Shown: positions 1-3,891 of the stretch, one piece after another
Layout: each line of letters begins with the position of its first letter
How positions within the stretch are numbered: the stretch's first letter is position 1
Origin: an uncultured Bacilli bacterium
GTDB lineage: Bacteria > Bacillota_I > Bacilli_A > RF39 > UBA660
Assembly (NCBI GenBank): GCA_947631655.1
Contig: CANRME010000084.1
Location: forward strand, 1 to 5,407
DNA length: 5,407 nt
Direction of reading: 5' to 3'
Program-made: the position numbers and the translations under genes
Notes under the pieces: model-generated
What the model was told of the DNA's origin: nothing
Databases searched by the model: none
The model's input: the letters and a program-made list of their open reading frames with translations, nothing else

Positions 1-414
1 AGTATTGATGATGAAAAAATAGCTTTCTATAATAAAGACGATTACCAAGAATTAACTACAAATAATTTAAGTATTATCAAAAATAAAGATTTAACTACTA
101 TTGATTTAAGTAAGTTAGAACAAAGTCTTGAAACTATAACGGTAAAAGATTTAAAAGATGATAAGTATTTAATTACTTTAAATATCAAAGATTCTAAACC
201 AGTTACTGTTAATCTTGCTAAAGATAATGACAATGTAAATATTACGATTAACTATAATGATACTAAAATTAAATTAGATACAGCTATAACTTATGGTGTA
301 AAATTAGATACTATTAAAACTACTAATACCGTAAATATTGAAGATTTAACGGATGAAGATAACCAAGAAATTATATCTAATTTAACTAAAATTTTAAGCG
401 AATTAGTTGCTTGA
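1..414 (+). CDS. C-terminal end of an unrecognised, probably exported protein (5' end outside window)
   Basis: Frame 1 is open from the first base to a TGA at 412-414, followed directly by an in-frame TAA, so 137 residues of a longer protein are visible. The fragment is rich in Asn, Asp, Lys, Thr and Ile, has no Cys or Trp, and alternates polar and hydrophobic residues in short stretches (for example YLITLNIKD, VNITINYND). This suggests a beta-rich fold, as in lipoprotein or surface-protein domains of low-GC bacteria. No catalytic motif, membrane segment or sorting signal is visible at this end. The start, and any signal peptide, lie upstream of the window. The gene ends convergently with the next gene and shares a hairpin terminator with it. 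I do not recognise the family. That it is a real coding region is fairly sure, because the frame stays open with normal codon use; export is inferred from composition only. Confidence 0.72.
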   Translation, partial: SIDDEKIAFYNKDDYQELTTNNLSIIKNKDLTTIDLSKLEQSLETITVKDLKDDKYLITLNIKDSKPVTVNLAKDNDNVNITINYNDTKIKLDTAITYGVKLDTIKTTNTVNIEDLTDEDNQEIISNLTKILSELVA

Positions 415-429
415 TAAAAATATAATTTA

Positions 430-466
430 AAAAGTGATATTTCAGCTATTCTGGAGTATCACTTTT
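430..466. terminator. Shared hairpin terminator between convergent genes
   Basis: A 16-bp stem (430-445 with 451-466) encloses a 5-base loop, CTATT. Read on the plus strand it has two G-U wobbles and is followed by TTTTATTATT. Read on the minus strand those wobbles become A-C mismatches, but the stem runs into TTTTT and more T-rich sequence. It therefore probably ends the plus-strand gene that stops at 414 and may also end the minus-strand gene. The 3' arm lies inside the last codons of the minus-strand gene, whose stop codon (446-448) sits in the loop. Confidence 0.72.
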
Positions 467-1597
467 ATTATTGTCTAAAGGTATTTCACATTTATAATTA
501 TTAGCTTCATAATAGGAAATAGCACTTTCTTGATTTGAGAAATTAGTACTTTGGAAAATTTCGGTTTCATAGGAATATGAGAAATTTTGATCGTTGAAGA
601 TATAAGATTGATTATTTTGGTTTCTATTTTTAAAATCTTGATAACTTTCTTGTCTTGTAAAAACATTATTTATTCTTCTCGTAATATGGTTAAGTGTGTT
701 ATCCTCAATATTAAAGTAAACAGTATCAATAGTGGTTTCAACAGTATTTGCTTCACTGTTAGTGACAACAGGGCTCGTACAAACAATACTAACAGTCATA
801 CTACCAACTTGGTAATTAGCCGTAGTAGTAGAAATATTACCTAAACTATCTTGCGCAATAATATTAACCGTATGAACTCCATCGGTAGAAACATCGGGAT
901 TTGATTCAAAATCATATTCGCAGCCATTAGGGTCTTCACAAGTTTCCACAAAATCTTCTAGTTTAGGTGTAGAATTAGTTTTAACCATAATACCATTTTT
1001 TAAAGTTACTATAGGACCCCAAGTGTCAACTACATTTATAGTTCCTCTTTTTACAACATCTTTATAAGTTACAGTATAAAAATAGGTTCCAATAGTATTA
1101 ATATCAACATTGGAAATATTTAAAATATATTGTAATTCATCAACATTATTTAAGTCGATATAATCATTGACATTATTTGATAGAGTTTCACCTAAATTAT
1201 AAGTTATATTCTTAACAATAAAGTTTTTAGGGTTATGTAATACGCCGAAATAGTAATAAGCTCCGCCACAAAAACCTAATGCCAAAAGAACAACAATGGA
1301 CATAATAGTCCGCATTCTTTTTTCTCTTGGAGTAACAATTGTTACCCTTTTTTTATTTTTATCCGGATTATCGACGACTACTTTTTTTTCAATAGGGTTA
1401 ATTTTACCAGGTAAAGCGTTATTAGTAGGAGTTATTACACCATTTACAATAGTTCCTAGAACTACACTACCTTTACCATTTTTTTCATCTTCAGTTTTAT
1501 GAATAGCTATACTTTCTTCTTTTACTGCAGGTGCCGTTTTTACTACTGGTTCTTGAGTTGGAGGAGTTTCTTTTTTAACTTCATTATTTTCTTTCAC
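446..1597 (-). CDS. Bitopic membrane protein with extracellular Ig-like domains
   Basis: The protein has 383 residues. Residues 1-95 form a charged, Pro/Lys/Glu-rich, probably disordered cytoplasmic tail ending in a basic patch (KKRVTIVTPREKRMR). Residues about 98-117 form a single hydrophobic membrane helix, so by the positive-inside rule the rest faces outward. Residues about 125-192 and 193-265 look like two beta-sandwich modules of the bacterial Ig-like/DUF5011-HYR kind: the first ends in VVDTWGPIVTL, and the second contains GVHTVNIIAQDSLGNIST. Residues 266-383 are a third, Asn/Gln-rich domain I cannot name. The ectodomain has four cysteines (C220, C226, C273, C370) that could form two disulfides. 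The start is GTG, chosen because a strong AGGAAGGTG site lies just upstream. The gene has its own promoter, divergent from the MazF-like gene, and converges on the gene ending at 414. A surface-scaffold or binding role is inferred from architecture; no enzymatic motif is seen. Confidence 0.8.
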   Translation of the reverse strand: MKENNEVKKETPPTQEPVVKTAPAVKEESIAIHKTEDEKNGKGSVVLGTIVNGVITPTNNALPGKINPIEKKVVVDNPDKNKKRVTIVTPREKRMRTIMSIVVLLALGFCGGAYYYFGVLHNPKNFIVKNITYNLGETLSNNVNDYIDLNNVDELQYILNISNVDINTIGTYFYTVTYKDVVKRGTINVVDTWGPIVTLKNGIMVKTNSTPKLEDFVETCEDPNGCEYDFESNPDVSTDGVHTVNIIAQDSLGNISTTTANYQVGSMTVSIVCTSPVVTNSEANTVETTIDTVYFNIEDNTLNHITRRINNVFTRQESYQDFKNRNQNNQSYIFNDQNFSYSYETEIFQSTNFSNQESAISYYEANNYKCEIPLDNNKSDTPE

Positions 1598-1602
1598 TTT
1601 AG

Positions 1603-1611
1603 CACCTTCCT
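1603..1611 (-). promoter_or_regulatory. Ribosome binding site that fixes a GTG start
   Basis: On the minus strand AGGAAGGTG ends five bases before GTG at 1597-1595. No ATG is placed as well, so the Ig-like protein most likely starts with GTG. Confidence 0.72.
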
Positions 1612-1622
1612 ATTCTTATTTA

Positions 1623-1651
1623 AGTATACTATTTTTTTTATTTTTACGCAA
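1623..1651 (-). promoter_or_regulatory. Sigma-A-like promoter for the Ig-like protein gene
   Basis: On the minus strand, TTGCGT (1651-1646) and TATACT (1628-1623) are separated by 17 bases. The spacer is almost pure A on that strand. The -10 lies within the perfect palindrome AGTATACT (1623-1630). Transcription would start near 1616, giving a leader of only about 18 bases before the GTG. The -35 matches the consensus only in TTG, so this call is moderate. Confidence 0.5.
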
Positions 1652-1688
1652 TAGCATACTTTTTCATCATAAATATTTTTATTTTCTA

Positions 1689-1717
1689 TTGACGAACATA
1701 ATTTCGTGTTATATAAT
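1689..1717 (+). promoter_or_regulatory. Sigma-A promoter for the MazF-like gene
   Basis: TTGACG (1689-1694), a 17-base spacer and a perfect TATAAT (1712-1717) make a near-consensus promoter. The expected start is near 1724, giving a leader of about 33 bases with AAAGGA (1744-1749) seven bases before the ATG at 1757. It is divergent from the promoter at 1623-1651, with about 37 bases between the two -35 boxes. Confidence 0.8.
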
Positions 1718-1756
1718 AGAAATATGCAATAAATAAATTGAAGAAAGGAAAAAAAT

Positions 1757-2362
1757 ATGAAGTCAAAACACTTAAAGCTAAAGAAAGCTTATCAAAATAA
1801 TATTGATATATCAGATAAAAACTTAGGAAATAAATACACTTATTTTGAAGATTCTAAGTTAGATGAAAGTAAAACATTGTTATATGAAATAAATACTAAT
1901 CCTACACATTACAAAAGATTTGTAAGAGGCCAAATAGTAAGAGTTAAATTTGGTGTAAATATCGGGAGCGAGTTTTCAGGCGAACACTACGCAATAGTGA
2001 TTTCAAAGCAAGATACAATGATTAATCCTGTCATTCATGTTATTCCATTAACATCAAAGAAGGCAAAATACAATTTAGATCTAGATGAATTATTATATGA
2101 TAAAGAAGAAATTAATAAATTAAAAAATCTATTAATAAATGAGACAAATATTAAAAGAATTAAAGAAATTAGTAATTGTATTAAATATTACTCTAATCAA
2201 AAACACAAAAAATCTTATGCATGTATTAAACATTTAAAAACAATAAGTAAATTATCTGTTTGTAAGCTTATGAATGAATATGACTATCTATATAATTTAA
2301 GAATATCTAGCAAAAAATTAAAATTAATTGATGAAGAAATTATAAAAGAATATACTTTATAG
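1757..2362 (+). CDS. Enlarged stand-alone MazF/PemK-family endoribonuclease-like protein
   Basis: This 201-residue protein has the MazF/PemK beta-barrel signature in its middle. It reads RGQIVRVKFG at 57-66, IGSEFSGEHYAIVI at 69-82 and VIPLTSKK at 95-102. Later, SYACIKHLKTISKLSV at 153-168 matches the conserved barrel strand ending in RTIDKQRL in Bacillus EndoA. A final helix, IDEEIIKEY (191-199), matches the family's C-terminal helix. MazF toxins cleave single-stranded mRNA and are usually about 110-120 residues. This one has an extra N-terminal region (1-53) and a charged, helical Lys/Glu/Asn-rich insert (about 109-152). The Thr of the catalytic pair (EndoA Thr48) is present as T99, but the Arg (EndoA Arg25) aligns with His77. 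No antitoxin gene lies upstream or overlaps it, unlike classical mazEF. It has its own strong promoter and no clear terminator of its own, so transcripts may run into the downstream RNA gene. Family membership is fairly sure; toxicity and target are not. Confidence 0.85.
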   Translation: MKSKHLKLKKAYQNNIDISDKNLGNKYTYFEDSKLDESKTLLYEINTNPTHYKRFVRGQIVRVKFGVNIGSEFSGEHYAIVISKQDTMINPVIHVIPLTSKKAKYNLDLDELLYDKEEINKLKNLLINETNIKRIKEISNCIKYYSNQKHKKSYACIKHLKTISKLSVCKLMNEYDYLYNLRISSKKLKLIDEEIIKEYTL

Positions 2363-2388
2363 TATAAAGATAGTACATATTTTATACT
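2351..2388. repeat. Cluster of TATACT/AGTATA inverted half-sites
   Basis: TATACT (2351-2356), AGTATA (2361-2366) and TATACT (2383-2388) alternate in orientation. They create a perfect 7-bp dyad, CTTTATA-G-TATAAAG (2355-2369), and an 8-bp dyad, AGTATAAA/TTTATACT (2361-2368 with 2381-2388). The cluster spans the stop codon of the MazF-like gene and touches the -35 of the next promoter. No T-run follows, so it is a poor terminator. An operator is possible, but A+T dyads arise easily in such DNA. Confidence 0.45.
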
Positions 2389-2416
2389 TGACTAACATAA
2401 AATAATATTGTAGAAT
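2388..2416 (+). promoter_or_regulatory. Sigma-A promoter for the structured RNA
   Basis: TTGACT (2388-2393), exactly 17 bases, then TAGAAT (2411-2416): five of six consensus bases in each box. It starts 26 bases after the stop codon of the MazF-like gene. Predicted transcription start is near 2423. No protein gene lies in the plus-strand direction before a terminator. Confidence 0.68.
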
Positions 2417-2422
2417 GTAAAT

Positions 2423-2527
2423 ACAAGAGCAGAAATGCTTTTTATAGTATTGTATAAAATTATGCAATACAATGACAAGTGTCGTTAGACATTCTATAAT
2501 GGTTAGCCAAGCGCTAACCTTTTTTTA
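2423..2527 (+). ncRNA. Candidate structured small RNA, about 105 nt, unrecognised family
   Basis: A strong promoter and a strong terminator bracket a compact run of hairpins with no convincing coding sequence. Hairpin 1 (2425-2442) has a 7-bp stem closed by a GAAA tetraloop. Hairpin 2 (2447-2470) has a 9-bp stem, GTATTGTAT with ATGCAATAC, and a 6-base loop. Hairpin 3 (2471-2486) has 6 bp and an AAGT loop, and competes with an alternative 6-bp hairpin at 2478-2493. The terminator hairpin follows at 2501-2519. I see no SRP RNA, tmRNA, RNase P, T-box or common riboswitch signature, and it is shorter than typical 6S RNA. Transcripts of the MazF-like gene could also end here, so the RNA might be both an independent transcript and a 3' untranslated region. 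Function is unknown. Confidence 0.55.
2501..2527 (+). terminator. Intrinsic terminator of the small RNA and MazF-like transcript
   Basis: GGTTAGC (2501-2507) pairs perfectly with GCTAACC (2513-2519) around the loop CAAGC, and is followed by eight T residues (2520-2527). This is one of the strongest terminators in the window. It is unidirectional, with no T-run on the minus strand. Confidence 0.9.
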
Positions 2528-2582
2528 TTTTATTTAATTAAGTCACAATTAACAAATAAAAGTCGGAGTAATTTTGAGAGTA

Positions 2583-2612
2583 AAAAAACAAAAAGCCCCC
2601 ATAAAATGGGGG
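2583..2612 (-). terminator. Intrinsic terminator of the tRNA-Glu gene
   Basis: On the minus strand CCCCCAT (2612-2606) pairs with ATGGGGG (2602-2596) around a 3-base loop, then comes C followed by TTTTTGTTTTTTT (2594-2582 region). It lies 15 bases past the tRNA CCA end. The 55 bases between this and the facing small-RNA terminator hold nothing I can identify. Confidence 0.88.
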
Positions 2613-2627
2613 AAAAATAATCATAAT

Positions 2628-2704
2628 TGGTAGTCTGTATGAGATTTGAACTCATGAATGCCACCTTGAGAGGGTGGTGTGTTAAACCCCTTCACCAACA
2701 GACC
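2628..2704 (-). tRNA. tRNA-Glu, anticodon CTC, CCA encoded
   Basis: The minus strand folds as a complete tRNA. The acceptor GGTCTGT pairs with ACAGACT (first pair G-U). The 3-bp D stem is GTG/CAC with an 11-base loop carrying GGGG. The anticodon stem is CCACC/GGTGG with loop CTCTCAA. The variable loop is 5 bases, and the T stem is ATGAG/CTCAT with loop TTCAAAT. The discriminator is A and CCA is encoded (2630-2628). With T at position 33 the anticodon is CTC (2670-2668), reading GAG. The layout matches Bacillus tRNA-Glu closely, including the U11-A24 D-stem pair and the 5-base variable loop; the usual Bacillus species has anticodon TTC. It has its own promoter and terminator and is a single-gene unit here. 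Confidence 0.92.
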
Positions 2705-2708
2705 ATAA

Positions 2709-2732
2709 AACAATGTCGCTTAAGACATTGTT
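2709..2732 (-). terminator. Perfect hairpin between the thioredoxin-fold gene and the tRNA
   Basis: AACAATGTC (2709-2717) and GACATTGTT (2724-2732) form a perfect 9-bp dyad around a 6-base loop. Read on the minus strand it is followed by a short T-run (TTTTAT), so it probably ends the gene whose stop is at 2763-2765. Read on the plus strand it is followed by ATTTTAT. The predicted tRNA transcription start falls inside it, so it could also act as a DNA palindrome. The T-run is weak. Confidence 0.6.
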
Positions 2733-2761
2733 ATTTTATCATAAATATAATTTTTTAGCAA
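2733..2761 (-). promoter_or_regulatory. Candidate promoter for tRNA-Glu
   Basis: On the minus strand, TTGCTA (2761-2756) and TAAAAT (2738-2733) are separated by 17 bases. The start would be near 2726, about 22 bases before the mature tRNA 5' end. The -35 abuts the stop codon of the preceding gene (2763-2765). Confidence 0.58.
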
Positions 2762-2762
2762 C

Positions 2763-3386
2763 TTACTTTTTATTATTAAGAGCTTCTAAAATTTGAGCTT
2801 TATCCATTGTTGATTTTACTAAATAAACTGCTACAATAACAATAGTAGAAATAATGGCAGACATAACAACAACCATGTTATTTGACCCTAAACTTGCATT
2901 AGAAGTTGTAGTTCCAGTATTGTTATAAGTATCATTGCCAGTTTGCTCTATTATTGGAATATCACAGTCACTTCTACCATCTTCTATACATCCTACAATA
3001 TCTTTATCGCCACTTTTAGCTACTTCATTTATAACAGTTTCAAGAGCAGAATTATATGAATTTACAGCATAAGAGTCACTTATTACAACTAATGGAGTGG
3101 CGTTAACAGAAGCATCATAACCAGCTTTACTAAAAGCATCGGCAACTTTAGTACCTAATTCATAATCAGCTCCTTGTTTCCAATCAATATGATCAATGTA
3201 AAGTTCTTTTTCAACTACTTCAAAAGTTTTATTATAACCATCTAATCCTTCTAAGTATTCAATTTGCGCTTCACATGCAGGACATCCTCCAGCATAAAAG
3301 ATATATACTTTTACTTTATCAGCAGCACTTACTACTAATGGTAAGCAACATAAAATAGCAATTACTCCACTTAATATTTTCTTCAT
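2763..3386 (-). CDS. Extracytoplasmic thioredoxin-fold protein with C-terminal membrane anchor
   Basis: This 207-residue protein starts with a signal peptide (KK, hydrophobic core, probable cleavage after VVSA at 18-21). The mature part opens with a thioredoxin-fold strand, VKVYIFYAGGCPAC, giving a CPAC active site at C35-C38. NATPLVVI (95-102) supplies the cis-proline (P98) that packs against the active site in this fold. A second cysteine pair (C133, C141) follows, then a Ser/Thr/Asn/Gly-rich linker (about 145-169), a membrane helix (about 171-190) and a short cytoplasmic tail. The protein would sit on the outer face of the membrane as a thiol-disulfide oxidoreductase; the direction (oxidase, reductase or isomerase) cannot be read from the motif. 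The cysteines in the signal peptide (C13, C14) do not make a lipobox, because position 12 is Leu. AAAGGA (3401-3396) lies nine bases before the ATG. Its electron partner is not in the window. Confidence 0.85.
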   Translation of the reverse strand: MKKILSGVIAILCCLPLVVSAADKVKVYIFYAGGCPACEAQIEYLEGLDGYNKTFEVVEKELYIDHIDWKQGADYELGTKVADAFSKAGYDASVNATPLVVISDSYAVNSYNSALETVINEVAKSGDKDIVGCIEDGRSDCDIPIIEQTGNDTYNNTGTTTSNASLGSNNMVVVMSAIISTIVIVAVYLVKSTMDKAQILEALNNKK

Positions 3387-3414
3387 TATCTCATTTCCTT
3401 TCTCTTACTTTTTT

Positions 3415-3443
3415 ATTATAACAAAAATAATTCATAAAAAAAA
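3415..3443 (-). promoter_or_regulatory. Extended -10 promoter for the thioredoxin-fold gene
   Basis: On the minus strand, TGTTATAAT gives a perfect -10 (3420-3415) with an extended TGn element. The 17-base spacing points to TTTTTT (3443-3438) as a very poor -35. That -35 region is the T-run of the upstream gene's terminator, so terminator and promoter are superimposed. Ribosome binding site and ATG follow 15-30 bases later. Confidence 0.6.
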
Positions 3444-3466
3444 GACTTATTTATTAAATAAATCTT
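3436..3466 (-). terminator. Terminator of the small unknown gene, stop codon in loop
   Basis: On the minus strand an 11-bp stem (3466-3456 with 3452-3442, one wobble) has a 3-base loop (3455-3453) and runs into eight T residues (3443-3436). The stem is almost all A-T, but the T-run is good. The stop codon TAA (3456-3454) falls at the loop. Confidence 0.7.
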
Positions 3467-3819
3467 GATACATAAATTTTTCTCGTACTACCTTCTTCAT
3501 ATTTTTCAAATATGCCAATAATACTATTTATTAAATTATTAAGTAAATTTTCATCTTTTTCTAATTTAACTCTTAATAAGCCATTTTTAACTTCTTTTCT
3601 AAAATTGTAATCATCAATATATTTAGCTAATGCTTCATCTAATTTTTTAATTCTTATAATATCTTCATTAGATAGTTCATCTTTGATAAAAATAAATTTT
3701 TCATAAATCTTTAGTAGTTTTTCGCTAAAGACATCACCCTCATAATATTCAAAATTAACAATGCGATAAAAATTAGGAGCGTAACTTATAATTAATTTAT
3801 TCTTATCCATGACTACCAT
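3454..3819 (-). CDS. Small protein of unknown function
   Basis: I do not recognise this protein of up to 121 residues. It is charged and soluble, with no signal peptide, membrane helix or cysteine. The first part (about 8-25) looks like beta strands (LIISYAPNFYRIVNFEYY). The middle (about 30-75) is probably helical and rich in Lys, Glu, Asp and Ile. Residues 77-110 form further helices, and the end is a short strand (KIYVSRFI). Two starts are possible: ATG at 3819-3817 and, three codons in, ATG at 3810-3808. The second begins MDKNKL and has GAGATGG about five bases upstream, so it may be the true start; neither has a strong ribosome binding site. The gene has its own candidate promoter and terminator, between rseP and the thioredoxin-fold gene, so its position says little about function. 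Codon use resembles the neighbours. Confidence 0.68.
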   Translation of the reverse strand: MVVMDKNKLIISYAPNFYRIVNFEYYEGDVFSEKLLKIYEKFIFIKDELSNEDIIRIKKLDEALAKYIDDYNFRKEVKNGLLRVKLEKDENLLNNLINSIIGIFEKYEEGSTRKIYVSRFI

Positions 3820-3835
3820 CTCTATTCTTAAATTA

Positions 3836-3864
3836 ATAATACAATAAAATGAGAATAAAGTAAA
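3836..3864 (-). promoter_or_regulatory. Candidate promoter for the small unknown gene
   Basis: On the minus strand, TTTACT (3864-3859) and TATTAT (3841-3836) are separated by 17 bases. The predicted start is near 3829, leaving a leader of only 10-20 bases. The -35 overlaps the T-rich tail of the rseP terminator. Confidence 0.45.
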
Positions 3865-3891
3865 GAAAAACTATTCAAAAATGAATAGTTT
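3861..3891 (-). terminator. Terminator of the cdsA-rseP operon
   Basis: On the minus strand AAACTATTCA (3891-3882) pairs perfectly with TGAATAGTTT (3877-3868) around a 4-base loop, followed by TTCTTT. The first two stem bases belong to the rseP stop codon (3892-3890), so the operon ends with no 3' untranslated spacer. Confidence 0.78.

Noticed and set aside
42..233. Minus-strand open frame opposite the first partial gene
   Set aside because: It is the complement of the better-supported plus-strand frame, which runs from base 1 to the stop at 412. Its hydrophobic look comes from reading Lys/Asn/Asp-rich codons backwards.
587..844. Plus-strand open frame opposite the Ig-like protein gene
   Set aside because: It lies wholly antisense to a well-supported gene and has no recognisable domain or ribosome binding site. 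The plus-strand frames at 1296-1502 and 4229-4438 are rejected for the same reason.
2435..2488. 17-codon open frame inside the small RNA, beginning ATG CTT TTT and ending TAG, with a hydrophobic first half
   Set aside because: It has only a weak AAGAG upstream, the ATG lies in the GAAA-tetraloop hairpin, and the RNA's paired structure explains the sequence better. A leader peptide would need a downstream gene, and none follows the terminator.
2411..2496. 8-bp inverted repeat TAGAATGT/ACATTCTA that could close the small RNA ends
   Set aside because: The left arm contains the -10 box, so it would lie upstream of the predicted start and outside the RNA. It could matter only if the transcript began earlier, for example by read-through from the MazF-like gene.
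2472..2500. Second promoter-like pair ATGACA, 17 bases, TATAAT
   Set aside because: Transcription would start about at the terminator hairpin itself and no gene follows, so it could not give a useful transcript. It is likely a by-product of the RNA's sequence.
2628..2704. tRNA-Glu 3' end as an attachment site for an integrated element carrying the MazF-like gene
   Set aside because: No second copy of the tRNA 3' end, no integrase and no transposon ends are visible in the window.
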